From assembly GCF_003130795.1 (NCBI RefSeq), contig NZ_CP029354.1, forward strand, positions 124,001-188,000: DNA of 64,000 nucleotides. The letters are read 5' to 3'. How positions within the stretch are numbered: position 1 is the first letter of the stretch; the number at the start of each line of letters is the position of its first letter. The notes under the pieces are model-generated. The model did no database searches and was not told the DNA's origin. It worked only from the letters and a program-made list of their open reading frames with translations. Both the position numbers and the translations under genes were made by a program. The stretch comes from Azospirillum thermophilum. GTDB taxonomy: Bacteria; Pseudomonadota; Alphaproteobacteria; Azospirillales; Azospirillaceae. Of the stretch, positions 50,853 through 59,375 are shown piece after piece.

Positions 50853-51373
50853 CCGCAGGACCGACCGCACAATTGCCGGCAGAGCCGCCCGCCGACCGGC
50901 TTGACGACACCGACCGCCGGCTGATCCGCGCGACCCAGGCCGGTCTGCCGGCCGGTCCGGCCCCCTTCGACACCGTCGCCGACGACCTCGGCCTGCCGGT
51001 GGCGGAGGTGCTGGAGCGGTTCCGCCGGCTGCTGGCCGCCGGCGTCATCCGCCGCATCGCCGCGGTGCCCAACCACTACCGCCTCGGCTACACTGCCAAC
51101 GGCATGAGCGTGTGGGAGGTGCCGGCCGACCGGGTGGACGAGGCCGGGCGGCAGTTCGCCGCCCTTCCCTGGGTCAGCCACTGCTACCGCCGGCCGGCCG
51201 ATCCGCCCGACTGGCCCTACACCCTCTTCGCCATGGTCCATGCCCGGAGCCGCGGCGAGGTGGAGGCCCTGGTGGCGGAGATGGCCGCCTTCCTGGGCGA
51301 CCGCTGCCGCAGCCATGCCGTGCTCTACAGCACCCGCATCCTGAAGAAGACCGGGTTCCGCCTGACCGCCTGA
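50849..51373 (+). CDS. nirH: Siroheme decarboxylase subunit NirH
   Basis: A 174-residue subunit closely similar to NirL here (PNHYRLGYTANGMSVWEVP, SHCYRRPADPPDWPYTLFAMVHAR). Its ending STRILKKTGFRLTA matches NirH. It starts within the nirG stop and is followed after 30 nt by nirJ. All four decarboxylase genes are separate in this genome. Confidence 0.87.
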   Translation: MTAGPTAQLPAEPPADRLDDTDRRLIRATQAGLPAGPAPFDTVADDLGLPVAEVLERFRRLLAAGVIRRIAAVPNHYRLGYTANGMSVWEVPADRVDEAGRQFAALPWVSHCYRRPADPPDWPYTLFAMVHARSRGEVEALVAEMAAFLGDRCRSHAVLYSTRILKKTGFRLTA

Positions 51374-51403
51374 GGCCCGGCCCCGGCGAAGGAGACCGCC
51401 AGC

Positions 51404-52588
51404 ATGTTCCGTCTCAGCCAGTTCATGCACGACCTCGCCGCACCGGAACCTGCCGCATCGGGCCGCCGCCCGCCGGCCGGCACCGGCGGCCCGATGGGGC
51501 AGGCTCCGGTGGTGATCTGGAACCTCGTGCGCCGCTGCAACCTCGGCTGCCTGCACTGCTACTCCTTCTCCGCCGACCACGACTTCCCGGGCGAGCTGAC
51601 GACGGCGGAGGCCTTCGCCGTGCTCGATGACCTCCACCTCTCCGGGGTGCGGGTGCTGATCCTGTCGGGGGGCGAGCCGATGATGCGGCCGGACCTGCCG
51701 CGCATCGCCGCGCGGGCGAAGGCGATGGGCTTCTATGTCGGGCTGTCGACCAACGGCACGCTGATCGACGAGCGGCGCATCGGCGAGGTGGCGGAGGTCG
51801 GCTACGACTATGTCGGCATCAGCCTGGACGGCATGGAGGAGACGCACGACCGCTTCCGCCGCCGCGCCGGCGCCTTCGCCGAGGCGTTGCGCGGCATCCG
51901 CCTGTGCCGGGAGGCCGGCCTGCGCGTCGGCATCCGCCTGACCCTGACCGAGACGACGGCGCGCGACCTGCCGGCGCTGATCGGCTTGATGGATCGCGAG
52001 TCCATCGACAAATTCTATCTCTCGCACCTGAACTATGCCGGGCGCGGCGACGTAAACAGGCGTGCCGATGCATTGAAGGCGACGACGCGAGGGGTGATGG
52101 AGCAGCTGTTCGATCTGGCGCTGAGCGATGTCCGCTCCGGCCGCCGGCGGGAAATCGTGACCGGCAACAACGACGCCGACGGCGTCTACCTGCTGTGGTG
52201 GGCGCGGCAGCGCTTCCCGGAGAAGCTGCCGGCGCTGCAGGCGCGGCTGCGCCGCTGGGGCGGCAACGCCTCCGGCGTCGGGATCGCCAACATCGACACG
52301 CAGGGCGACGTCCACCCCGACACCATGTGGGGCCACCACCGGCTGGGCAATGTCCGCTACCGCTCCTTCGGCGCCATCTGGAACGACCTCGGCGACCCGC
52401 TGATGGCGGTGCTGAAGACCCGGCCGCGTCCGGTCAAGGGCCGCTGCGCCGGCTGCGCCCATCTCGCCATCTGCAACGGCAACACGCGCATCCGCGCGGA
52501 AAAGACGACCGGGGACACCTGGGCGGAGGATCCCGGCTGCTACCTGAGCGACGCCGAGACGGCGCCGCTGCCGGAGACGGTGCAGTGA
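51404..52588 (+). CDS. nirJ: Radical SAM heme d1 biosynthesis protein NirJ
   Basis: A 394-residue radical SAM enzyme that acts on didecarboxysiroheme to give the dione-type precursor by removing propionate side chains. The 4Fe-4S site is CNLGCLHCY (about residues 46-54). SAM-binding motifs are LSGGEPMMRPDL and STNGTLID. A SPASM-like C-terminal cluster site has CAGCAHLAICNGNTR and a final Cys in DPGCYLSD. ATG 51404 follows AAGGAG. Its stop overlaps the next gene as GTGA. Confidence 0.93.
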   Translation: MFRLSQFMHDLAAPEPAASGRRPPAGTGGPMGQAPVVIWNLVRRCNLGCLHCYSFSADHDFPGELTTAEAFAVLDDLHLSGVRVLILSGGEPMMRPDLPRIAARAKAMGFYVGLSTNGTLIDERRIGEVAEVGYDYVGISLDGMEETHDRFRRRAGAFAEALRGIRLCREAGLRVGIRLTLTETTARDLPALIGLMDRESIDKFYLSHLNYAGRGDVNRRADALKATTRGVMEQLFDLALSDVRSGRRREIVTGNNDADGVYLLWWARQRFPEKLPALQARLRRWGGNASGVGIANIDTQGDVHPDTMWGHHRLGNVRYRSFGAIWNDLGDPLMAVLKTRPRPVKGRCAGCAHLAICNGNTRIRAEKTTGDTWAEDPGCYLSDAETAPLPETVQ

Positions 52589-53376
52589 CCCGGCTGCCGC
52601 CGGACCGCGCGCCGGCCGCCGATACCGGACTCCTCCTCTTCGCCCACGGCACGCCCGACGGCAGCGGCGGCACCATCGCCGCGGCGGTGGCGGCGGCCCT
52701 GACGGCGCGCGGCCGTTTCGCGGAGGTGGCGGCCTGCTTCTCCCGCCAGTCGCCGTCCCCGGCCGCCGCCCTGGCGGCCATGCGCTCGCCGCGGGTTCTG
52801 GTGGCGCCCCTGCTGACCTGCCGCGGCGGGCTGGCGACCCGCGTCCTGCCCGCGCTGCTCGCCGAGGCCGGGCAGCCGGAACGCTGGTCGATCCTGCCGC
52901 CGCTCGGCGAACTGCCGGACATCGCCGGCATCGCCCGCGACCTCGTGCAGGCGGCGTTGGCCGGCACCGGCCTGTCGCCCGGCGACGTCGCCGTCCTGGT
53001 CGCCGGCCATGGCAGCTCCCGCGACTCCGCCTCCCGCGCGGCGACGGAGGCGCTGGCGCGGACGCTCGCGTCGTCGGGCGGCTATGGCGGCGTCGGCACC
53101 GTCTTCCTCAGCGAGGAGCCGGTCGCCTCCGACTGGCGCCGGGTCACGGCGGCGCAGCGGGTGGTGGTGGTCCCCTTCCTGCTGTCCGGCGGCAACCACG
53201 AGGAGCACGATTTGCCGGCCCTGCTGCGCGAGGGCGGCGGCGGTCTCGACGGCCGCGAGATCGACGGCCGCCGCCTCTGGCTGACCCCGGCGATGGGCCG
53301 CCATCCCGCCATTCCGGCCCTGGTCGAGGCGGCGGCGCTCGCCGCCGCGGACGCACCGGAGCCGCAGGACCGTTGA
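52585..53376 (+). CDS. CbiX-like chelatase (sirohydrochlorin ferrochelatase candidate)
   Basis: A 263-residue protein with two CbiX-type halves: FAHGTPDGSGG near residue 20 and AGHGSSRDSASR near residue 137, the second followed by VVVPFLLSGGNHEEHDLP. The active-site His of each half is visible. Placed directly after nirJ by GTGA overlap, it likely inserts iron into sirohydrochlorin, the step between NirE and NirDLGH that is otherwise missing here. Cobalt chelation is the alternative. GTG start. Confidence 0.8.
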   Translation: MTRLPPDRAPAADTGLLLFAHGTPDGSGGTIAAAVAAALTARGRFAEVAACFSRQSPSPAAALAAMRSPRVLVAPLLTCRGGLATRVLPALLAEAGQPERWSILPPLGELPDIAGIARDLVQAALAGTGLSPGDVAVLVAGHGSSRDSASRAATEALARTLASSGGYGGVGTVFLSEEPVASDWRRVTAAQRVVVVPFLLSGGNHEEHDLPALLREGGGGLDGREIDGRRLWLTPAMGRHPAIPALVEAAALAAADAPEPQDR

Positions 53377-53490
53377 TCCAACGGCCTTGCCGCGTGCCGC
53401 CGCTCCCGCTACTCTTTCTCCCGACACCACCCGACCCATGTCCGCAGTCGGCAGGCGCCCTCTCCCGTGGAGGCGGCGCGTTGATCCGCA

Positions 53491-53600
53491 TTGTGCATCC
53501 CCTGCACAACGGCGGTATACGAATGGGTCGGCCAAACTGTTGACCGACAAGGAAAAATGACGGAACGACCCATTGTGCAGCGGAAACACTCTGCACAATG
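53491..53600. promoter_or_regulatory. Two inverted repeats sharing the half site TTGTGCA
   Basis: TTGTGCA-TCCCC-TGCACAA occurs at 53491-53509 and CATTGTGCAG-N10-CTGCACAATG at 53571-53600, within the 375-nt gap between the CbiX-like gene and hemC. The four half sites are identical over seven bases. They look like a dimeric or tetrameric regulator target, or an RNA hairpin pair. The rest of the gap has no gene. Confidence 0.6.
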
Positions 53601-53656
53601 CGCCCAACGCCGCACCTCCGGCGCGGACGCCGGGAACCACCGGCGCGGCCGCGGAC

Positions 53657-53670
53657 TTGACCGTCATCAA
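53657..53670. promoter_or_regulatory. FNR/FixK-type box upstream of hemC
   Basis: TTGAC-CGTC-ATCAA lies 82 nt before hemC, matching the CRP/FNR consensus except one base. It would place this hemC copy under low-oxygen or NO control with the heme d1 genes. Confidence 0.6.
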
Positions 53671-53751
53671 ACGAATCGGACGTGGGATCGGTGACGATGG
53701 GGCGTCGCCGGGACGCAGGGTTCCGGCCGCCCGCAAGAAGGAGTTCCCCGA

Positions 53752-54690
53752 ATGCCCCCGGTCCGGATCGGTACGCGCGGCAGCCCCCTGGCGCTGGCGC
53801 AGGCCCATGAGGTGCGCGGCCGGCTGGTCGAGGCCTTTGCGCATCTGGCCGAACCGGGCGCCGTCGAGATCGTGGTCATCAGCACCACCGGCGACCGCAT
53901 CCTCGACCGCACGCTGGCTGCGGCCGGCGGCAAGGGCCTCTTCACCAAGGAGATCGAGGAGGCCTTGCAGGACGGCCGCATCGACCTCGCGGTCCACTCC
54001 ATGAAGGACGTGCCGACCCGCCTGCCCGAGGGGATGGAGATCGCCGCCCTGCTGCCGCGGGAGGACCCGCGCGACGTGCTGATCTCCCGCTGCGGCGGCG
54101 GGCTGGACGATCTGCCGGCGGGGGCCGTGGTCGGGACGGCGGGGCTCCGCCGCCAGGCGCAGGTGCTGGAGCGGCGGCCCGACCTCAGGGTGGTGCCGCT
54201 GCGCGGCAATGTGCAGACCCGGCTGTCGCGGATGGCGGCGGGGGAGGTGGATGCGACCCTGCTGGCGCTGGCCGGCCTCCGCCGCCTCGGCCTCACCGAC
54301 CCCATCGCCCCCACGCTGGCGGTGGGCGTGCTGGAGGTGGAGGAGATGCTGCCGGCGGTCGCCCAGGGCGCCATCGGGATCGAGATCCGTTCGGCCGACA
54401 GCGCCACCCGCCGGCTGGTGGAGCGGCTGGACTGCGTCGACACGGCGTGCCGGGTAACGGCGGAGCGTGCCTTCCTCGCCGCCCTCGACGGCTCCTGCCG
54501 CACGCCGATCGCCGGCCTTGCGGTGCTGGAGGACGGGCAACTGACGCTGTCGGGCAAGGTGCTGTCGCCGGACGGCCGCACCGGCTTCGCCATCCGCCGC
54601 AGCGCCCCGCGCAGCGACGCCGCCCGGCTGGGGACCGAGGCGGGGATGGAGATCGCGGCCCGGCTGCCGCCCGGCTTCCTCTGCGTCTGA
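53752..54690 (+). CDS. hemC: Hydroxymethylbilane synthase (porphobilinogen deaminase)
   Basis: A 312-residue enzyme joining four porphobilinogens into hydroxymethylbilane. It starts RIGTRGSPLALAQA; the substrate-binding segment is AVHSMKDVPTRLP and GTAGLRRQAQ, with LRGNVQTRL. The dipyrromethane-cofactor Cys is in LDGSCRTPIAG. ATG 53752 has AAGGAG upstream. Next to heme d1 genes and an FNR-type box, it may be an extra copy supplying uroporphyrinogen III for denitrification; whether a housekeeping copy exists is outside this window. Confidence 0.93.
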   Translation: MPPVRIGTRGSPLALAQAHEVRGRLVEAFAHLAEPGAVEIVVISTTGDRILDRTLAAAGGKGLFTKEIEEALQDGRIDLAVHSMKDVPTRLPEGMEIAALLPREDPRDVLISRCGGGLDDLPAGAVVGTAGLRRQAQVLERRPDLRVVPLRGNVQTRLSRMAAGEVDATLLALAGLRRLGLTDPIAPTLAVGVLEVEEMLPAVAQGAIGIEIRSADSATRRLVERLDCVDTACRVTAERAFLAALDGSCRTPIAGLAVLEDGQLTLSGKVLSPDGRTGFAIRRSAPRSDAARLGTEAGMEIAARLPPGFLCV

Positions 54691-54708
54691 CGGAGCGGGA
54701 GCCGGCCG

Positions 54709-55428
54709 TCACTCGGTGGCGGCCGGCCGGGGCGGACGGTCGGCCAGCAGCCGGCTCTCGCAGGCGGCGGCCAGCGTGGCGACGTCGCCGATGCGGACGA
54801 GGTCGCTGCGCGTCGTGGTGACGCCGAGCGGCCGCAGCCGGGCGAACATGCGCGACAGGCTCTCCGGATTGACCCCCAGCACGGCGGCGATGGTCCGCTT
54901 CTCGTAGGGCAGGCGGATGGTCGCCGGCCCCTCATGCTGGGCGGCGAGCGACAGCAGGAAGGCGACCAGCCGGTCGATGGGCGGCGTGCCGCGCAGCTCG
55001 GCATTCTCCAGCCGCAGCGAGCGGAGCAGGCGCGAGGTGCCCTCCAGCACCGCGAAGGCCATGGCGGCGCTCTCGGCGACATGGCGGTGGAAGGGCTCGC
55101 CCAGCACGGCGACCGCCGCGACCTCGTCCAGCGCGCGGGCGGCGGCGGCATGGGGGGCGCCGTCCAGCACCGTCTCCAGCCCCACCACGTCCCCGGCCGA
55201 CAGGACGGCCATCATCCGCTCGCGCTCCGCCGAGGCGGGGGTGGTCAGCTCGACATGGCCGTGGACGAGGATGAAGAACTGCCGGTCCCGGCCCTGGGCG
55301 CCGGGCAGCCGGTCGCCCGGCCGGAAGGCGGCGAGCCTCGCATAGCCGCCCAGCCGGTCCAGGTCGGCCTGCGGCACGCTGCGCAGCAGCGCGCAGGCCC
55401 CGAGCGCGTTGACGAGCGTAACATCCAT
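54709..55428 (-). CDS. CRP/FNR-family regulator
   Basis: A 239-residue regulator. The beta roll holds FFILVHGHVELTTP and SAGDVVGLETVLDG; the helix-turn-helix is KRTIAAVLGVNPESLSRMFARLRPLG, with the same ESLSR-type recognition helix as the genes at 45328 and 46077. No Fe-S cysteine cluster is present. It converges on hemC (18 nt between stops) and is preceded by an FNR-type box at 55494. It closes the heme d1 block. Confidence 0.83.
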   Translation of the reverse strand: MDVTLVNALGACALLRSVPQADLDRLGGYARLAAFRPGDRLPGAQGRDRQFFILVHGHVELTTPASAERERMMAVLSAGDVVGLETVLDGAPHAAAARALDEVAAVAVLGEPFHRHVAESAAMAFAVLEGTSRLLRSLRLENAELRGTPPIDRLVAFLLSLAAQHEGPATIRLPYEKRTIAAVLGVNPESLSRMFARLRPLGVTTTRSDLVRIGDVATLAAACESRLLADRPPRPAATE

Positions 55429-55493
55429 CCCGCGAGCCCCGATGCGAGGGAAAACAGCAGGATGACGCTAACCGTCGCCGCTTCCGGGCGACC

Positions 55494-55507
55494 TTGATGT
55501 TGGTCAA
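55494..55507. promoter_or_regulatory. FNR-type box upstream of the minus-strand regulator
   Basis: TTGAT-GTTG-GTCAA lies 66 nt upstream of the CRP/FNR gene ending at 55428, consistent with autoregulation or cross-regulation. The rest of 55429-55665 shows nothing else identifiable. Confidence 0.55.
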
Positions 55508-55665
55508 GACGCCGGCGGCGGCAGCGGTTCCACTCGCCGTGACTTGCCGGCTGCTCGCCGATGCCTGGGCAGGGGGCCTGTTTGTCCTGCGGGCCATTCA
55601 CCGGCGCGGCGGTGCTCCCTGCCGGACGTCTATGCCGATCGGACTAACCCTGCGGGGCCGCCGGA

Positions 55666-55989
55666 TCAGAACCCGCCGTCGCCGGCCGGGCCGCCGATCA
55701 GGTTCAGCGGGCAGTGGCAGGTCGGGCAGCTCAGCCGCGCCAGCAGGGCGGAGCGTTCCTCCGCCGTCAGGCCGGCGCCGGCGACGCGGACGGCCTCGTC
55801 GATCAGGCGGCGGTGGTAGGCGGTGGCGCCGCAGCCCTGGTCCAGGGCGCCCCTCATGTCGTCGGTCGGCAGCATCTGCAGGGCGGCGGCCGGTCCGGGC
55901 AGGCCGGCAACGGTCCCGCCGACGGTCCCGCCGATGGCGAGGGCGCCGAAGCCACGCAGGAAACGGCGACGGTCGGCAAGGGATGCCAT
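55666..55989 (-). CDS. Tat-signal protein with C-terminal CxxCxC motif
   Basis: A 107-residue exported protein. The twin-arginine signal is DRRRFLRGFGALAIGG, followed by a hydrophobic stretch to about residue 38. The mature 65 residues contain GCGATAYHRRLIDEA and end with LSCPTCHCPLNLIGGP, whose Cys cluster may hold a metal. ATG 55989 has AGGAGGA upstream. Function unknown; Tat export suggests folding with a cofactor before transport. Confidence 0.65.
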   Translation of the reverse strand: MASLADRRRFLRGFGALAIGGTVGGTVAGLPGPAAALQMLPTDDMRGALDQGCGATAYHRRLIDEAVRVAGAGLTAEERSALLARLSCPTCHCPLNLIGGPAGDGGF

Positions 55990-56087
55990 GGCTCCTCCTG
56001 GTACGTCCTGGTGTCCGGGTCCCGGCGCCCGGCCGGTCCGGCGGACCATAGCACGCTGCCGCGCCCCGGCCTAGATGACGACCCGGC

Positions 56088-57539
56088 CTAGATGACCACC
56101 CCCGCCATCGCCGGGGTCTGGTCCAGCGCGTCGGCCAGGATGCCCAGCATGCGCCGGGTCTCCTCGCGGCCGTTGGGGGCGCCCAGGCAGATGCGCAGGG
56201 CCTCCGGCGGCGCCCCCGGCCCCGGGGCCGATCCCGGCCCGGCCACCGCGAAGGCGTCGCTCGGGACCGCCGCGATGCCGTGGGCGTGCAGGTGGGTGGC
56301 GAACTCCCCGCGCGTCCAGGGCGGCGGCAGGCGGAGCCACAGGTGGAAGCCCTCGGGATGCGCCAGCGCGTGCCCGGCCGGCAGCAGGGCGGCCGCCAGG
56401 CGCTGGCGGGCCGCCGCCTCGGTCCGGATGGCGTCCAGCATCAGCCCGGCGGTCCCGTCCTCGACCCAGCGGGTGGCGACGGCGGCGAGCAGCGGCGGGG
56501 TGGCCAGCACGGTCGCCCGCTGCGCCCCGGCCAGCCGCGCCGCCTGCCGGGCGTCGGGGGCGGCGACATAGGTGATGCGCAGTCCCGGCGCCACGCATTT
56601 GGCGAGCCCGGCCAGATGGAAGGTCATGTCGGGCGCCAGCGCCGCGATGGGCGGCTCCGCCGCCGTCGGCAGGACGCCGTAGATGTCGTCCTCGATGACC
56701 GGCACGCCGTGCTCGCGCGCCAGGGCGGCGACGGCCTGCCGGCGCTCGGCATCCATCGTGGCGGTGGTCGGGTTGTGCAGGGTCGGCGTGCAGTAGAGCG
56801 CCTTCGGCCGGTGGCGGCGGAAAGCCTCGCGCAGCGCGTCGGGATCGAGCCCGCGCTCGTCGAGCGGAACCCCGGCCACGGTCAGGCCGAGCTGCCGCGC
56901 CGCCGCCTTGAAGCCGGGATAGGTCAGGGCCTCGGCACAGACGGTGTCGCCGGGCCGCGCCAGCAGGGTCAGCAGCGCCAGCAGCGCGCTCTGCGTGCCG
57001 GGGCAGACCACCAGCCGCTCCGCCGTCAGGCCGGGCAGGCGGCGGCCCAGCCAGCGCAGCCCGGCGGCGCGGTCGCGGGACCCCGCCGCCATGTCGGGAT
57101 AGCGCAGCAGGCTGCGCAGGTCCGCCTCGGCCGCCGCCTGCACCATGCCCCGGCGCACCCGATCCAGCAGCTCGGGCTGTTCGGGCAGCGGCGGCTGGTT
57201 CATCGTCATGTCGATGAAGCCGCCGTCCTCGGCGCGCTCCGCCGCGGCCGTGGCCGTGGCAATGGCCGTCGCCGCGGGGCTGTCCGCAGCCCGCACGAAG
57301 GTGCCCTGGCCCACCCGCGCGTCGAGCAGGCCGCGCCGCCGCGCCTCGGCATAGGCGCGGCTGATGGTGGTGAAGTCCAGGCCGAGCTGGCCGGCGAGCG
57401 TGCGCTGCGGCGGCAGCCGCTGCCCCGGCACCAGCCGCCCGTCGCGGATGTCCTCGGCGATGCGGTCCGCGATGGCGAGATAGACCGGCTTGTCCTTGCC
57501 GGCGATGTCAGGAAGCCAAGCCGTCCGTCCCGATTGCAT
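56088..57539 (-). CDS. MocR/PdxR-type GntR regulator with aminotransferase domain
   Basis: A 483-residue protein. The N-terminal GntR winged helix (AIADRIAEDIRDGRLVPGQ, QRTLAGQLGLDFTTISRAYAE) is joined by a linker to a fold-type I PLP domain (about residues 110-480). The PLP lysine is in HLAGLAKCVAPGLR, the cofactor Asp region in VIEDDIYG and the ring-stacking region in PGTQSALLALL. MocR proteins regulate PLP, amino acid or GABA metabolism. No target gene is adjacent. Confidence 0.88.
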   Translation of the reverse strand: MQSGRTAWLPDIAGKDKPVYLAIADRIAEDIRDGRLVPGQRLPPQRTLAGQLGLDFTTISRAYAEARRRGLLDARVGQGTFVRAADSPAATAIATATAAAERAEDGGFIDMTMNQPPLPEQPELLDRVRRGMVQAAAEADLRSLLRYPDMAAGSRDRAAGLRWLGRRLPGLTAERLVVCPGTQSALLALLTLLARPGDTVCAEALTYPGFKAAARQLGLTVAGVPLDERGLDPDALREAFRRHRPKALYCTPTLHNPTTATMDAERRQAVAALAREHGVPVIEDDIYGVLPTAAEPPIAALAPDMTFHLAGLAKCVAPGLRITYVAAPDARQAARLAGAQRATVLATPPLLAAVATRWVEDGTAGLMLDAIRTEAAARQRLAAALLPAGHALAHPEGFHLWLRLPPPWTRGEFATHLHAHGIAAVPSDAFAVAGPGSAPGPGAPPEALRICLGAPNGREETRRMLGILADALDQTPAMAGVVI

Positions 57540-57642
57540 CTCTTCGTCCCTGTCGGCCCCGCACCCTCTTATGGCCGCGCCGGACGGGCCATGCAAGGGG
57601 GCGGGGCGGCCGGCTTTCCGGCGCATCAATCCATACAATTGG

Positions 57643-59127
57643 TCAGGGCGCCAGGAACACCGTGTCGCGCCGGACGTCCTGGTCGCCGCTCCCGTCCTCC
57701 GGTACGAGGTGGAAGGCCAGCGGGGTCGAGGTGGCGGCCAGGGACGACGGCGGGACGCGGACATAGACGCGGTAGCTGTCGACCGCGTTGGCGTGGGCGG
57801 ACAGGCTCAGCCGGTCGGCTTCCCCGGCGGTGCCGGCAAGGCCCAGCGTGGCCCCGGCCGGCCCCGACAGGGTCAGGCGGTAGCGCGTCCCGGCCAGCGT
57901 CATGTTGGCGATCTTGACGGTGTAGGCGTTCTGGATGCGCCCGTCGGCAAGCTGCACGAACAGCGGGGCCCGGTCGCGCAGCACCGAGATGTCGGAGCGC
58001 GGCTTCAGCGCCAGCCCGATGCCCATCAGCCCGGCCACCACGACGATCAGCAGGGTGTAGACGATGGTCCGCGGGCGGATCCAGCGGTAGGGCGCCGCCG
58101 GCCGGCCGGTCGCCTTGGCGGCCTGCGCCGCCTGGGTGTCGTAGCGGATGAGGTCGCCCGGACGGCCGATGCGGGCCATCACGTCGTTGCAGGCGTCGAT
58201 GCACAGGCCGCAGCTGATGCACTCCATCTGGATGCCGTCGCGGATGTCGATGCCGGTCGGGCAGACCTGGACGCAGGCGCCGCAGTCGATGCAGTCGCCG
58301 AGGCCGTCCGCCGCCCGCTCGTCCCAGCCCTGGCTCTTGCGCACCGGCGCCCGCCCCTCGCCGCGCCAATCCTGGTAGGTGACGACCAGGCTCTCCTCGT
58401 CCAGCATGGCGGCCTGGATGCGCGGCCACGGGCAGACGTAGATGCACATCTGCTCCCGCATGAAGCCGGCCATGGCGTAGGTGCAGGCGGCGAAGAACAG
58501 GATGGACCAGACGGCCGGCGCCGGCGCCTGGAACCGCAGCAGGTCGGCGACCAGGGCCGGGGCGTCGGTGAAGTAGAAGACGCCGATGGCCCCGGTCGCC
58601 AGCGCCACCAGCAGCCAGCCGGCATGCTTCACCAGCTTCCTGGCGATCCAGCCGGCGGTCCAGGGGTGGCGGTCCAGCCGGATGCGGTCGCCGCGGTCGC
58701 CCTCGACCAGACGCTCGATCCAGATGTAGAGGTCGGTCCACACCGTCTGGGGGCAGCTGTAGCCGCACCACACCCGTCCGGCGAGCGCGGTCGCCAGGAA
58801 CAGCCCGACCGCCGCCAGGATCATGGCGCCGGTGACGTAGTAGATCTGCTGCGGCCAGAGCTCGACCGCGAACAGGTAGAAGCGCTGGTTGCCCAGGTCC
58901 AGCAGCACGGCCTGGCCCGGCGCGTCCGGCCCGCGGTCCCAGCGCAGCCAGGGCAGCAGGGCGAACAGGGCGAGCAGGACCGTCCCGGTCGCCGTCTTGA
59001 TCCGCCGGTAGCGGCCGCGCACCGCCTTGGGGTGGATCTTGCGGTGCGGGGCATAGGCGGGCGGCGCGGCCTGCGCCACTGCCGAACCGCCGGAGGAGGA
59101 AGCGAGGCCTGTCGCCCTGTTTTGCAT
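57643..59127 (-). CDS. ccoG: Cytochrome oxidase accessory protein CcoG/RdxA/FixG
   Basis: A 494-residue membrane Fe-S protein. Five to six helices include the first at LLALFALLPWL. GRVWCGYSCPQTVW (about residue 120) carries conserved cysteines, and two 4Fe-4S ferredoxin motifs are CIDCGACVQVCPTG and CISCGLCIDACNDV. A C-terminal IgG-like periplasmic domain (residues 380-494) ends the protein. CcoG acts in copper delivery to cbb3 oxidase. No ccoNOQP or ccoHIS genes are next to it here, unlike the usual order. Confidence 0.92.
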   Translation of the reverse strand: MQNRATGLASSSGGSAVAQAAPPAYAPHRKIHPKAVRGRYRRIKTATGTVLLALFALLPWLRWDRGPDAPGQAVLLDLGNQRFYLFAVELWPQQIYYVTGAMILAAVGLFLATALAGRVWCGYSCPQTVWTDLYIWIERLVEGDRGDRIRLDRHPWTAGWIARKLVKHAGWLLVALATGAIGVFYFTDAPALVADLLRFQAPAPAVWSILFFAACTYAMAGFMREQMCIYVCPWPRIQAAMLDEESLVVTYQDWRGEGRAPVRKSQGWDERAADGLGDCIDCGACVQVCPTGIDIRDGIQMECISCGLCIDACNDVMARIGRPGDLIRYDTQAAQAAKATGRPAAPYRWIRPRTIVYTLLIVVVAGLMGIGLALKPRSDISVLRDRAPLFVQLADGRIQNAYTVKIANMTLAGTRYRLTLSGPAGATLGLAGTAGEADRLSLSAHANAVDSYRVYVRVPPSSLAATSTPLAFHLVPEDGSGDQDVRRDTVFLAP

Positions 59128-59333
59128 GGAGCACCCGATTGCATTGATCGCATCTGGGTGATTTGTATGTCTTAATGTATGGGTCACGCAACGGAATTGA
59201 TGGCATCGCGACAGCGCGCCGCATAGGCCGTCCGGGCTGTTGGCGGGCGGCGGGCCGTCGGGTAGTGCTGTCCCGGCCCCGCCGGTTCCGCGTCGTGCGG
59301 AAGGCGGCCCTCGAAGATGGAAAGGCATAGCCC

Positions 59334-59375
59334 ATGCAGTCGCCCGTGCAATCGCCCGTGCAATCGCCCATGCAG
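59334..59375 (+). repeat. 12-bp tandem repeat containing four possible start codons
   Basis: Units of the type (A/G)TGCAATCGCCC recur at 59334, 59346, 59358 and 59370. Each begins with ATG or GTG in the frame of the GNAT gene. No strong Shine-Dalgarno sequence is seen before any of them. Confidence 0.65.

Noticed and set aside
53521-53694. Small gene in the hemC leader (plus-strand frame 53491-53694)
   Set aside because: It overlaps the inverted repeats, has no ribosome site and no homologous features; the region is better explained as regulatory.
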